Notes: generated by a model not told the origin, from the letters alone. Shown: positions 53,949-62,759, numbered from the stretch's first letter. The stretch: 64,000 nt of DNA from Lacrimispora amygdalina (GCF_900205965.1 NZ_OAOF01000001.1:248001-312000), one strand, 5' to 3'. Translations and numbers: made by a program.

Positions 53949-54497
53949 TTAATCTCCTAAGTTCATTTCTTTTACAACATTTCCCTCAAAGTCCATGATT
54001 CGGAATATACGGTCTTCAAGCACAGCATACGTAGGTGGATTCCCTCCCTTTGGTATGGAGACAGAGCCGGGGTTGAGTATGGTGATATCACCAAAGGTTT
54101 CAGCAGCCAATATATGCGTATGTCCGTGCAGAAGAATATCTCCCTTTTGCATCGGCAAAAGATGTTCCTTATTGTAGATATGGCCATGAGTAGCATAAAT
54201 CGTCAGACCGTCAATCACAAACAGCGCATAATCAGAAAGAACCGGGAATTCCAGGACCATCTGATCTACTTCCGTATCACAGTTTCCCCTGACATTATAA
54301 ATCTGGTCCTTATAGCTGTTCAGCATGGAGATGACCTCTTTGGGCGCATATTCTTTGGGAAGATCATTTCTCGGTCCATGGTAAAGAATATCTCCAAGGA
54401 GGATCAGTCTCTTAGCTCCTGAATTTTTATATGCATCTAACAGGCTCCTGCAGTAATAAGCAGAACCGTGAATGTCTGAAGCAATCATATATTTCAT
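53949..54497 (-). CDS. YfcE-type phosphodiesterase
   Basis: The 182-residue metallophosphoesterase has SDIHGSAYY, LGDILYHGPRN, VRGNCDTE, THGHIYN and HGHTHILAAE, matching YfcE. It cleaves artificial phosphodiesters in vitro; its cell role is unknown. ATG 54497 follows AAGGAGAAAATACTT. It is co-transcribed with the THUMP methyltransferase, whose GTG start follows one base after this gene's stop. Confidence 0.9.
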   Translation of the reverse strand: MKYMIASDIHGSAYYCRSLLDAYKNSGAKRLILLGDILYHGPRNDLPKEYAPKEVISMLNSYKDQIYNVRGNCDTEVDQMVLEFPVLSDYALFVIDGLTIYATHGHIYNKEHLLPMQKGDILLHGHTHILAAETFGDITILNPGSVSIPKGGNPPTYAVLEDRIFRIMDFEGNVVKEMNLGD

Positions 54498-54520
54498 AAG
54501 TATTTTCTCCTTTTTTGGGT

Positions 54521-54572
54521 TATCAGGTATATTTTAAAACCTGATAGGTATATCTGTCAATGAATACCTATC
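54521..54572. repeat. Two overlapping, mutually exclusive inverted repeats
   Basis: TATCAGGT/ACCTGATA (54521-54546) and GATAGGTAT/ATACCTATC (54543-54572) are both perfect and share GATA. They lie between the rhodanese stop and the YfcE-type start, and have no T run. Confidence 0.6.
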
Positions 54573-54876
54573 CACGTACCATATATTTTCCCCTGTAGTG
54601 GACAATTCCACTGGCTATATTAATCACATCATAGCCTAAAGGCTCTAAATGTCTGCAGACCATCATGCTTTGACCTCCCCTGGAACAATAGAAAATGATT
54701 CTTTTATTTTTAGGCAGCTGGTTTTTCCAGCTGTCAAACTGCTCATATGGTAAATTTACCGCGCCTTTCAAATGTCCACGCTCATAGGAAAAGGGGCTTC
54801 GAAGATCTACAATCATCACATTATCATTATAAATAATATATTGATCAACATCCCATAACGGTATTGTCATGAACAT
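54568..54876 (-). CDS. Single-domain rhodanese-like protein
   Basis: A 102-residue rhodanese with DLRSPFSYERGHLKGAVNLPY and an active loop YCSRGGQSM (C64). Such proteins transfer sulfane sulfur and occur in cysteine or selenium metabolism and as sensors. It is close to the family minimum. The start ATG 54876 follows AGGACAGGTGATAGT. Nothing nearby suggests a specific pathway. Confidence 0.85.
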   Translation of the reverse strand: MFMTIPLWDVDQYIIYNDNVMIVDLRSPFSYERGHLKGAVNLPYEQFDSWKNQLPKNKRIIFYCSRGGQSMMVCRHLEPLGYDVINIASGIVHYRGKYMVRG

Positions 54877-54936
54877 ACTATCACCTGTCCTTTCTAGTAA
54901 TAATATATTCCAATTTTTCCAGAATGGGAAAATACA

Positions 54937-54985
54937 AAAAAAACGCGGGAAAGAATCCCCATTGACTCTTTCCCACGCCTTTTTT
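54937..54985. terminator. Terminator of the Asn/Gln-rich gene
   Basis: GCGGGAAAGA pairs with TCTTTCCCACGC (with a two-base bulge), with T-rich tracts on both sides. On the minus strand it is followed by eight T residues. Confidence 0.8.
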
Positions 54986-55001
54986 GGTTTTGTCTGCTAT
55001 T

Positions 55002-55241
55002 TTAGTATGAATTCTGGTTGTTGTTCCGGCTGGAATCACGGCTGGAATTACGGCTAGTATCCTGCATCTTATTCTGGCTGTTTGTGCTCTTGTTCTGGTT
55101 ATTATTCTGATTGTTGTTCTGGCTGTTGTTCTGGTTGTTATTCTGGTTGTTGTTCTGGTTGTTGTTCTGGCTTGATGTGTTATAATTCCTTGATGAATTA
55201 TTCATATCATTGTAGCTGTCATTATAATTATTCTTTGACAT
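55002..55241 (-). CDS. Asn/Gln-rich repeat protein of low complexity
   Basis: A 79-residue protein starting MSKNNYNDSYNDMNNSSRN and dominated by NNQNNNQ repeats and later by SR/NS pairs. DNA shows matching tandem repeats over about 55090-55170. Base composition is unlike neighbouring genes. Start ATG 55241 (rather than 55247) keeps AGGAGGT at normal spacing. Asn/Gln-rich stretches can form amyloid-like or coat structures; such short proteins are often spore or surface linked, but nothing here proves a role. It may also be a variable-number repeat locus. Confidence 0.7.
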   Translation of the reverse strand: MSKNNYNDSYNDMNNSSRNYNTSSQNNNQNNNQNNNQNNSQNNNQNNNQNKSTNSQNKMQDTSRNSSRDSSRNNNQNSY

Positions 55242-55360
55242 TTTCATACCTCCTGTGGGTGTTTTTTGTTACATGGTGTAGTATGGCGAAATTCGGACAG
55301 AATATACTCAAAAATTTTTTTTAGAAAATTCTGAATTTTTTAGATTTCTATTAAAAATCT

Positions 55361-55389
55361 TTGCATTTTTATATAGCCTATATTATAAT
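55361..55389 (+). promoter_or_regulatory. Consensus-like promoter of a candidate small RNA
   Basis: TTGCAT and TATAAT are exactly 17 bp apart; no coding sequence follows on this strand. Confidence 0.6.
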
Positions 55390-55395
55390 TTAACT

Positions 55396-55484
55396 GAGGA
55401 ATATTATTCCTCATCCTTATTAATTATTTATACTCCCCTCAGAAGCAGCCGAATAGCTCCCCTATTACGGCTGTTTCTCTTTTA
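55396..55484 (+). ncRNA. Candidate small RNA with C-rich loops
   Basis: About six bases after the -10 lies TGAGGAAT/ATTCCTCA, a perfect 8-bp hairpin, then an A/T stretch, CTCCCCTC (55433-55440), and a second hairpin CAGCCG/CGGCTG whose loop contains CTCCCC, ending in TTTCTCTTTT. The C-rich loop could pair with GGGGAG-type ribosome sites. The gap 55242-55570 contains no supported gene. This is a prediction from sequence only. Confidence 0.45.
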
Positions 55485-55499
55485 CCATATACCTGATTA

Positions 55500-55535
55500 C
55501 AAAAGACCTCCGGCAATCCCATGCCGAAGGTCTTA
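55500..55535 (-). terminator. Terminator of the first NlpC/P60 gene
   Basis: AGACCT-CGGCA pairs with TGCCG-AGGTCT (one-base bulges), with TTTT following on the minus strand. Confidence 0.65.
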
Positions 55536-55570
55536 TATCCCTTTCCAAAATCCGGTAATCCGCTATTTAA

Positions 55571-56302
55571 TTAATCGCCAAGTACATTGACAATTTTTAC
55601 AGGTGCCCGATAATTCCACGGGGAAGTCTTAATACCTGTACTGTAGGTTGAAGAATGTACTACTTGTCCATTCCCGATATACATTGCAACATGATTGATA
55701 GAACTTCCTCTTCCATAAAAAATCAGGTCGCCGGGACGCATCTGATCTGCACTGACTGCTCTTCCCTGTGATGCCTGTCCTCCCGAAGAACGGTTGATAG
55801 TAAGTCCTGCTGCATGCTGCATGATATATCTTGTAAATCCGGAGCAATCGACTCCTGTATGAGGATCACTGCCACCATAGGAATAACGTCCGCCTACGAA
55901 CTGCAGTGCATAGTTAACAATACTTTGTCTGAAATTAACGGTTGATTCTGCCTGAGCTTTTTCTTCCAGTTCTTTTAATGTTGCTTCATCGGTTGCAGTT
56001 ACAGTGGCACTTTCATCCACCGGCAAAAAGCCATATGTATCATTCACCTTAACCTTTAAAAAACCATCGCCCATGTCTTCCACAACTTCAAAGGCGGATC
56101 CTTTCGAAGCGCTCATCAATGGTTCTGTACCTTCTTCATCTTTACTGATTGTAACCTGATCTGAATTTACGGTTACCATATAATTTCCAAAACTTAATCC
56201 TGGGCCGGATACCTCATCTGCTCTTACATCTGAAGGAACTGCAACGATCATAGTTCCACAAAAAGCCATAAGTCCTAACGTTTTCCATACTTTGTTTATC
56301 AT
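55571..56302 (-). CDS. Secreted NlpC/P60 cell-wall hydrolase (copy 1)
   Basis: A 243-residue exported peptidoglycan endopeptidase: signal peptide to about residue 29, an SH3-like domain (LSFGNYMVTVNSDQVTISKDEEGTEPL...) and the NlpC/P60 domain with catalytic Cys in DCSGFTRY, His in INHVAMYIG and His in VVHSSTYS. ATG 56302 has GGAGTAAATTTCCCG upstream; longer forms are unsupported. It is a near-tandem copy of the next gene (same domain order) and the two presumably cut gamma-D-Glu-diamino acid bonds in the wall. Confidence 0.9.
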   Translation of the reverse strand: MINKVWKTLGLMAFCGTMIVAVPSDVRADEVSGPGLSFGNYMVTVNSDQVTISKDEEGTEPLMSASKGSAFEVVEDMGDGFLKVKVNDTYGFLPVDESATVTATDEATLKELEEKAQAESTVNFRQSIVNYALQFVGGRYSYGGSDPHTGVDCSGFTRYIMQHAAGLTINRSSGGQASQGRAVSADQMRPGDLIFYGRGSSINHVAMYIGNGQVVHSSTYSTGIKTSPWNYRAPVKIVNVLGD

Positions 56303-56434
56303 CGGGAAATTTACTCCTATTTTTACTTTTTGAGTTTCAAATGTTACGTAATTATTAATTTCATTACGGTTATTATACATTTACTTTATCTTTTCGTCAA
56401 GTATTATTTAAAAATGCACGAATTTAAAATTATA

Positions 56435-57127
56435 TTAGTTTAAAACACTGACAAATTTCACAGGTTTGCGATACATGACGTTTGTTACGATAATTCCTGT
56501 TTTTTCGGTGGATGCATGAACGACTTTGCCCTCTCCCAGATACAATGCTACATGATTGATTGACCCGTTTCTACTATAAAACACCAGATCTCCGGGACGT
56601 GCCTGATCGTAGCTTATTATCTTTCCTTCTCCTGCCTGTGATCTTGCGCTGTGAACCAGATCGACATCAGCAGATTTCTTCAGAACATATCTGGTAAATC
56701 CGGAACAATCCACACCAGTATTCGGGTTCACTCCGCCGTACACATAACGTCCTCCGACAAACTGAAGGGCATAGTCTACAACCTCTTTACGTTCCAGAGC
56801 AGACTCGTCCACCTTTTCCTTGGTCTTTTCAATCAGTGTGGCAGAATCACTCCGTATGTATCCGTCACCATCAGGCACTTTTATCTTCAGCCAGCCGTTG
56901 TCAGCCGTTTCCATCACTTCACAGGTCTGCCCCTTAAATGCAGCCGCTACAACTGCACCACTGTCCTCAGCAGTCAATCTGACCGATTCAGGTTTGTCCA
57001 ATCTGGCATAGAGTGTTGTACTGGTTTCCACGGTGATTTCCGCAGCTTTCGCCTCTGTCTGATTGTTGAAATTTAAGGTAGTTAAAAGCCCTAAAAGTCC
57101 CATTACCTTCCATATTCTGAATTTCAT
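56435..57127 (-). CDS. Secreted NlpC/P60 cell-wall hydrolase (copy 2)
   Basis: The 230-residue paralogue has a signal peptide (first 28 residues), an SH3-like domain (ETSTTLYARLDKPESVRLT...) and an NlpC/P60 domain with DCSGFTRYVLKKSA, NHVALYLGEG and VVHASTEKTG. Its catalytic Cys and His are intact. ATG 57127 follows AGGAGATCCGAT. It may be independently transcribed, since a 130-base gap with its own promoter-like AT-rich sequence separates it from copy 1. Confidence 0.9.
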   Translation of the reverse strand: MKFRIWKVMGLLGLLTTLNFNNQTEAKAAEITVETSTTLYARLDKPESVRLTAEDSGAVVAAAFKGQTCEVMETADNGWLKIKVPDGDGYIRSDSATLIEKTKEKVDESALERKEVVDYALQFVGGRYVYGGVNPNTGVDCSGFTRYVLKKSADVDLVHSARSQAGEGKIISYDQARPGDLVFYSRNGSINHVALYLGEGKVVHASTEKTGIIVTNVMYRKPVKFVSVLN

Positions 57128-57233
57128 ATCGGATCTCCTGTCTGCGTATGATTACTGTCCTCGCAAATATTTGACTTAAATATTACATAATTGTTACATT
57201 TCGAATTATATCCTTTCATTCCGCATTTGTCAA

Positions 57234-57279
57234 GCAAAAACGGCATTTATGACCATCAATGATCATAAATGCCGTTACA
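57234..57279. terminator. Terminator after the HAAS-domain gene
   Basis: CGGCATTTATGA pairs perfectly with TCATAAATGCCG around a 10-base loop; on the minus strand TTTTTG follows. Confidence 0.85.
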
Positions 57280-57322
57280 TTTTTGTAATATATTGAGATT
57301 ATTTTGTTACATATTCGTGACA

Positions 57323-57796
57323 TTATCGTCTCAAACCTTTAATAAACCAGTAAATCAGTCCGATTAAAAGCAAAGGTCCCATCAGTGGCATAAGAAGGCT
57401 GAAAATACCGGTGACAATTGTGGCCGTGAGGAAGAAAAAGAGTATAATTGTAATAACCCCTAACAGCTTCCAGTACCATTTGCTCAGATCAATATAATGC
57501 ATTCCACGTCTTTTCTGTCCCGGCTCCTCATATATGTTCTCATCGGCTCCGGTAAAAGAGCGGTAAAAAGAGCCGGTGTTGCTGCTTTCCTTTCCGTTCT
57601 CATTCGCCTCAATAATTGTTTTGGCAATCAGTCTGGGATCTCCGATCGCTGCAGTCACAGTTTCTTCCGAAGAGCCTCTTAAGACCTCTCCTCGGATATA
57701 TTCTTCATAAAATCTGATATTTTCTTCCACTACGTTTCCTGGAACTTCTCCTGTCAGGGCATCCCTTAAACGCTGTAAAAATTCCTGTCTGCTCAT
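57323..57796 (-). CDS. HAAS/DUF1700-type membrane protein
   Basis: The 157-residue protein has an N-terminal helical domain (MSRQEFLQRLRDALTGEVP ... FYEEYIRGEVLRG) typical of HAAS-type anti-sigma-like or PadR-partner proteins, and two hydrophobic C-terminal segments (about 107-127 and 135-150). ATG 57796 follows AAGGAGGCTCAG. Such proteins are often paired with a PadR regulator; none lies alongside here. Membrane placement is inference from the hydrophobic segments. Confidence 0.8.
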   Translation of the reverse strand: MSRQEFLQRLRDALTGEVPGNVVEENIRFYEEYIRGEVLRGSSEETVTAAIGDPRLIAKTIIEANENGKESSNTGSFYRSFTGADENIYEEPGQKRRGMHYIDLSKWYWKLLGVITIILFFFLTATIVTGIFSLLMPLMGPLLLIGLIYWFIKGLRR

Positions 57797-57906
57797 CTGA
57801 GCCTCCTTCAATTAAGTAAACAACTTTCGACTATTCTATCATTTGACAGGGGTTCCGTAAAGAAATCTTATCTGAAAAAATTCTAAATTTTTCATAATGT
57901 GCCCGA

Positions 57907-59844
57907 CTACTCTACCCGTTCTTTAATAACTCCCTCCCTGTACGCTGCAACCAGCTCCTTTAAATCCTCGATCATTTCGGCAAGTTCAGTCCCCTTATCC
58001 GTGTCTGCAACCATCATACGGCGTTTCATATTCTCAACTACCGACACTTTTGGTGTGCTCTCTTTCTCCGGGTCAAAAGGCTTATGCTCTGCCAAAGCAA
58101 GGTGGTTGGAATTATAGATCAGGGTATAACCTGCGATTCCTGTCCTAGCCTGATACGCCTTTGAGAGTCCGCCATCGATCAGGAACAGTCTCCCTCCAGC
58201 TTTAACCGGAGATTCCCCTTCTTTAATTTTTACCGGAACATGACCGTTTATAATATGGGAGCTTTCCCCGGAAAGACCGAATTCTTCCAATATTTTTCTG
58301 CAGTATTCTTCCTTCACACTCAGACGGTAATATGGATTCATCGGTTCCGTGCGGGTCTGCGGATCTTCTATAAAATAGTGTTCAAAGGTAGTCATTTTCC
58401 CTTTTCCATATACCGGGGACTTGGCACCGCACCACAGATACCACATGAAATCTCTGGCATCCGCGCTTTCAGCGGTATGCTCCGGAAGAAAATAGGCATT
58501 CTGTATCTTATTATCAACATAATCCATCAGCGCTTTCCCGGAATAGGCCCCACCTTCCATGAAAAGTTCTTCAAAGGTTCCATCTTCCCGCATGGGAATG
58601 CAGCCGTGAAAGAGAAGATTGGAATTATAGCATTTGTACATACTTCCATGAGAATAGAGAAAACGGACATGGCGGTGAAGCAGCTCGTTGTGCAGAAAGG
58701 AAAGCTGCAGCGCCCGTAAAAGCTCCTCTTCCTCTTCATTCAGTGCCAGCGGATCGGCTGGATCAACGGTGGGGAAAAAAGTATCAAGAAGAGGATATTC
58801 TCTTCCCTCCACTACAACCGTTCCCCGCTTATAGTCAATGGATTCCAATAAAATCCTGTCATCCATTTCATATTCTGTATGCCGCCTGATAATCTGTCCT
58901 TCCACTTTAAACTGAATGATAGCAATTGCTTTATGCATCTTGGCAGCCAGACCCGGGTCCACGGCATCGTATATATTTTTATCAAGAATCTGCGGTATAA
59001 AACGCTCACAGGGATCCTTGCGGTATACTTTGGCCGCAAACATGGAAAGTGGTCTTAAATTAATCCCATAGCCATCTTCCAGAACATCAAAGCTGTTGTA
59101 GCTGATGGCGATTCTTAATACATTACAGATACATGCCAGATTTCCGGTTGCCGCTCCCATCCAGGATATATCATGGTTTCCCCACTGGATATCCACATCG
59201 TGAAACTGCAGCAGTTCATTCATAATCATATCAGCTCTTGGACCGCGGTCAAAAATATCTCCAATGATATGAAGGCAGTCAATGGTTAAATTCTGAATCA
59301 GCTCACAAAGTGCTATAATAAATTTATCTCCGATCCGGATATCAATAATGGATCTGATGATTTCGCTGTAGTATACACGTTTGTTGTCATCATTATAATC
59401 CACATGAAGAAGTTCATCTATTATATAAGCAAATTCCGCAGGCATCTTTTTTCTGACCTTGGATCTGGTATATTTGGATGATACCACCTTACAGATCTGT
59501 ACCAGACGGTAAATCGTCACTCTCTGCCAATCGTCATCTGCCTGACCGCTAAGCTCCAGCTGATTCATAATACGGTCCGGATAGTAAATTAAGTTGGCCA
59601 GCTCTACCTCTTCCTTTTCCGGCAGGATATGACTGAAGGTTTCCGAAATCTTTTCCCGAATCACACCGGAGGCACTTTTTAACAGGTGAATAAAAGCCTC
59701 ATGTTCCCCATGCAGATCACTGAAAAAATACTCTGTTCCTTTGGGAAGTCCCTGAATCGCAGTCAGATTAATAATTTCACTGGAAGCAGCCCGTATGGTG
59801 GGATATTCCCTTGCCATAAGCTTTAAATAAGCCAAATCTTTCAT
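57907..59844 (-). CDS. fbp: Class III fructose-1,6-bisphosphatase
   Basis: The 645-residue enzyme dephosphorylates fructose 1,6-bisphosphate in gluconeogenesis; class III is the Firmicutes type. Metal-binding motifs are FFSDLHGEHEAF, IGDIFDRGPRAD and WGNHDISWMG, then NGHVPVKIKEGESPVKAGGR near the C-terminus. ATG 59844 follows AGGGAGAATGTATTT; the ATG at 59877 is 11 residues upstream without a site. Length matches the family. Confidence 0.95.
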   Translation of the reverse strand: MKDLAYLKLMAREYPTIRAASSEIINLTAIQGLPKGTEYFFSDLHGEHEAFIHLLKSASGVIREKISETFSHILPEKEEVELANLIYYPDRIMNQLELSGQADDDWQRVTIYRLVQICKVVSSKYTRSKVRKKMPAEFAYIIDELLHVDYNDDNKRVYYSEIIRSIIDIRIGDKFIIALCELIQNLTIDCLHIIGDIFDRGPRADMIMNELLQFHDVDIQWGNHDISWMGAATGNLACICNVLRIAISYNSFDVLEDGYGINLRPLSMFAAKVYRKDPCERFIPQILDKNIYDAVDPGLAAKMHKAIAIIQFKVEGQIIRRHTEYEMDDRILLESIDYKRGTVVVEGREYPLLDTFFPTVDPADPLALNEEEEELLRALQLSFLHNELLHRHVRFLYSHGSMYKCYNSNLLFHGCIPMREDGTFEELFMEGGAYSGKALMDYVDNKIQNAYFLPEHTAESADARDFMWYLWCGAKSPVYGKGKMTTFEHYFIEDPQTRTEPMNPYYRLSVKEEYCRKILEEFGLSGESSHIINGHVPVKIKEGESPVKAGGRLFLIDGGLSKAYQARTGIAGYTLIYNSNHLALAEHKPFDPEKESTPKVSVVENMKRRMMVADTDKGTELAEMIEDLKELVAAYREGVIKERVE

Positions 59845-59999
59845 AAATACATTCTCCCTTTTTAGGCACTGTTGCAACCCTATGAATTTTATAGTATCAT
59901 AAAAAACGACAATTTTAAACCCCTTTCACCTGACGTCCTTTCAAGCCGCCAGGCTTTACAAAAGAAAGAGGAAAAACACACAGCAAAAAGGAGACACCT

Positions 60000-60806
60000 A
60001 TGGAAGAATTATATGTTTTCGGAACCGGAAATGCCGCAGCTACCAGATGCTATAATACCTGCTTTGCCATCAAAAAAGGGGAAGATTACTTTATGATAGA
60101 TGCAGGGGGCGGAAACGGTATCCTTTCAGTCTTAGATACCATGAATGTGGATCTGTCCCATATCCATCATATATTTGCAACCCATGAACATACCGACCAT
60201 ATACTGGGCATTATCTGGATGGTGCGGTCAACCGGCACCAGAATTAAATCCGGAAACTACGAAGGGGATTTAAATATTTACTGCCATAAAAATCTGGTTT
60301 CCGTAATTGATACACTCTGCCGGCTGACTTTGCAGAAGAAATTTTATGATCTGATCGGAACCAGAATTCACTTAATTCCGGTTGCAGATGGAGAAACCAG
60401 ATCAATTCTTGGATTAGACATCACATTTTTCGATATCCATTCCACCAAAGCAGAGCAATACGGATTCACCACAGTGTTAAGCAGTAAAAAGCGCTTATCC
60501 TTTTGCGGAGATGAGCCTTATAATCCCAAATATTCCGGTTTTATAGCCAATAGCAGCTGGCTGCTTCATGAAACCTTCTGCCTCTACAGAGACCGGGAAA
60601 TATTTAAACCCTACGAAAAACATCACAGTACCGTTGCCGATGCATGCCGGATCGCGGAGGATTTAAAAGCAGAGCATTTAATTTTGTGGCACACAGAGGA
60701 CAAACATTTAGAAAACAGGAAAGAGCTTTATGTCAGTGAAGGCAGCCCCATCTTCTCCGGTGAACTTCTGATTCCCAATGACAGGGAAATCATTCAGCTT
60801 TCCTGA
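60000..60806 (+). CDS. MBL-fold metallo-hydrolase
   Basis: The 268-residue protein has the metallo-beta-lactamase fold with THEHTDHILG (H62, H64, D66, H67), further HETFCLYR and LWHTEDKH as additional metal ligands. It resembles RNase Z-like or ArsR-linked hydrolases, but no exosite is evident, so its substrate is unknown. ATG 60000 follows AAAAAGGAGACACCT. It is transcribed alone; the Fbp gene is divergent. Confidence 0.88.
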   Translation: MEELYVFGTGNAAATRCYNTCFAIKKGEDYFMIDAGGGNGILSVLDTMNVDLSHIHHIFATHEHTDHILGIIWMVRSTGTRIKSGNYEGDLNIYCHKNLVSVIDTLCRLTLQKKFYDLIGTRIHLIPVADGETRSILGLDITFFDIHSTKAEQYGFTTVLSSKKRLSFCGDEPYNPKYSGFIANSSWLLHETFCLYRDREIFKPYEKHHSTVADACRIAEDLKAEHLILWHTEDKHLENRKELYVSEGSPIFSGELLIPNDREIIQLS

Positions 60807-60886
60807 TTAATAGCATAAAATAAACTCACGCTCGTCCCCGGTGCTGCATATGATATAACAATAGAAAAAGCAAAGGAGTTTCTCAT

Positions 60887-61180
60887 ATGTTTTGCCCGGG
60901 CGGCTTTACCCCATACCGTGACGTTGACTGCAGAGACCTGGCTGTTTTCTATGAGGCCACCAGGGAATTACGCGGCACTACCTACAAGCCCTATCTGGTG
61001 GCAACACAGGAAGCCAGGGGCGTCAACTTCCGATTTATCTGCAACTCCACGATTATGACCAGACCTCCTCAAAATGCTATCACTATGGTATGCATTTTTA
61101 AACCCTTTTGCAAAGAACACGATAAGGCCAGGGCGGTTGTGACAAGTATCTGTAAAATGGGATGCTACAATTGTTATTAA
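60887..61180 (+). CDS. Cysteine-rich hypothetical protein
   Basis: A 97-residue cytoplasmic protein (MFCPGGFTPYRDVDCRDLAVF...) with several Cys in MFCPGG, VDCRDL, FICNS, FKPFCKE and a closing ICKMGCYNCY. It has no signal peptide. The Cys distribution hints at metal binding, but I recognise no family. ATG 60887 follows AAAGGAGTTTCTCAT; the gene ends before a terminator at 61186. Confidence 0.7.
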   Translation: MFCPGGFTPYRDVDCRDLAVFYEATRELRGTTYKPYLVATQEARGVNFRFICNSTIMTRPPQNAITMVCIFKPFCKEHDKARAVVTSICKMGCYNCY

Positions 61181-61185
61181 AATAT

Positions 61186-61222
61186 AAATCGGAACGGTTT
61201 CTACACCGTCCCGATTTTTTAT
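61186..61222 (+). terminator. Intrinsic terminator
   Basis: AAATCGG-ACGG pairs with CCGT-CCGATTT, and a T run follows. Confidence 0.85.
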
Positions 61223-61431
61223 TATGGGCTGTGCCCCTGTTAAGCTCTGCCATATAGTTTTCAATTATTAAGCATTTCCGTCACCTCCGATACGTTTCTA
61301 CTTCATATTGATTCTTAACTTGCCTTTTCCGTCATAAACCCTGCTCCTGACGCATATCATATATGGGAAAGCCAAAAAAGCTGCTTTCCCTTTTCACATG
61401 CATCTTTCATGGAACGACAAGGAGAATTCTT

Positions 61432-62601
61432 ATGAACCCATTCCAAAAGAGTTTTACATCTTTCCCAGTCACACGGCATCATCTCATAATTTACATAGAA
61501 GCAATCATTCTTACGTTTCTTTTAGTTTCCCTGTTTTTTATGTCACCTGGAGGCAGATTCTCATTTCCAGTAGTAAATCAGGACGGAAAAGCCAGCTCTT
61601 CAGAGGCTAAAAAGTTTATTAAATGGGTGGATTTTAACGTATCTGCGAAAGCAATGCAGGAAGCTTTCCGTTATGATATCAACACCTGCCAGTCTGATAT
61701 TCATCTTAACTGGGTGGATTTACTTTCCTATCTGGGAGCCAGATACGGAGGAGACTTCTCCAGATATTCAAACAAAGATTTAGATGCGCTGGCCGAACAG
61801 CTTCTTTCAGGCAAAACCATGGAGGAGCTGACTGGCAAAATGAAGTATTATAACTATTACAGGGAAGCCTACGGAGCGGTACTTGATGGTCTGGTTGGGC
61901 AATATGAGATTCAGATTCCATCTGAAAATGCGCCCCTTTACGCCACTCCTGATCTGCTGGCGGACGGTTCCGTAAATCCGGATAAGGTCTGGGTGACCAA
62001 ATACGGTTTAAAAGGCTATTCCCCCATTGCCAAAGGATTTCCCTACAATGATTTTGACGATTTCGGAACGGCAAGATCCTATGGGTTCAAGCGTCAGCAC
62101 CTGGGCCATGATATGATGGGTCAGGTCGGTACTCCTGTGATTGCAGTGGAAAGCGGTTATGTGGAGGCTATCGGCTGGAACCAGTACGGCGGCTGGAGAC
62201 TGGGTATCCGCAGCTTCGACGGAAAACGCTATTACTACTACGCCCATTTGAGAAAAAATTATCCCTATCATAAATCATTAAAGCAGGGCAGCATTGTTAA
62301 ATCCGGAGATGTTATCGGATATCTGGGCCGTACCGGCTACAGCAGAACAGAAAACACCAACAACATCAACCAGCCCCATCTCCATTTCGGACTTCAGCTG
62401 ATTTTTGATGAGTCACAGAAAGAAGGAAATAATGAGATCTGGGTGGATTGCTATGAACTGACTAAATTCCTGTCTATGAACCGTTCTGAAACAGTTAAGA
62501 ACCAGGAAACCAAGGAATACAGCCGGGTCTATGACATGAAGGATCCCGCCATTCCCGAAAATTTCGTGCCTCCCCCTCCGCCTCCCGAAAAAGAGCAATA
62601 A
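61432..62601 (+). CDS. M23-type membrane-anchored peptidase
   Basis: The 389-residue protein has one transmembrane helix near residues 17-37, an all-helical middle part and a C-terminal M23 (LytM) domain with HLGHDMMG, VEAIGWNQYGGWRLGI and HLHFGLQL, so zinc ligands are visible. It would cut peptidoglycan bridges outside the membrane. A Pro-rich tail ends with PPPPPPEKEQ. ATG 61432 follows AAGGAGAATTCTT; the earlier in-frame start at 61363 lacks a site. Confidence 0.88.
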   Translation: MNPFQKSFTSFPVTRHHLIIYIEAIILTFLLVSLFFMSPGGRFSFPVVNQDGKASSSEAKKFIKWVDFNVSAKAMQEAFRYDINTCQSDIHLNWVDLLSYLGARYGGDFSRYSNKDLDALAEQLLSGKTMEELTGKMKYYNYYREAYGAVLDGLVGQYEIQIPSENAPLYATPDLLADGSVNPDKVWVTKYGLKGYSPIAKGFPYNDFDDFGTARSYGFKRQHLGHDMMGQVGTPVIAVESGYVEAIGWNQYGGWRLGIRSFDGKRYYYYAHLRKNYPYHKSLKQGSIVKSGDVIGYLGRTGYSRTENTNNINQPHLHFGLQLIFDESQKEGNNEIWVDCYELTKFLSMNRSETVKNQETKEYSRVYDMKDPAIPENFVPPPPPPEKEQ

Positions 62602-62608
62602 TGTCAAT

Positions 62609-62655
62609 AAAAGCTTATTCTAACATCTGTCTTCAGACCGTGAATAAGCTTTTTA
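62609..62655 (+). terminator. Terminator after the M23 peptidase gene
   Basis: AAAAGCTTATTC and GAATAAGCTTTT pair perfectly, with a T-rich 3' side. Confidence 0.88.
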
Positions 62656-62687
62656 TGATTTTTACCATTTTGTTCCAATTAAATAAA

Positions 62688-62696
62688 TGGTATAAT
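62688..62696 (+). promoter_or_regulatory. Extended -10 promoter of the GH39 gene
   Basis: TGG directly precedes TATAAT, about 65 bases before ATG 62760; the -35 match is poor. Confidence 0.5.
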
Positions 62697-62759
62697 GCAT
62701 AACAGGAACATTTGCAGCACAAGCCGCAAAATAAAAGTATTATGGGGAAGGGGATTTAT

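Noticed and set aside
55090..55170. Tandem repeats resembling a CRISPR array
   Set aside because: The units are short, in-frame Asn/Gln codons inside a translated gene, with no unique spacers and no cas genes nearby.
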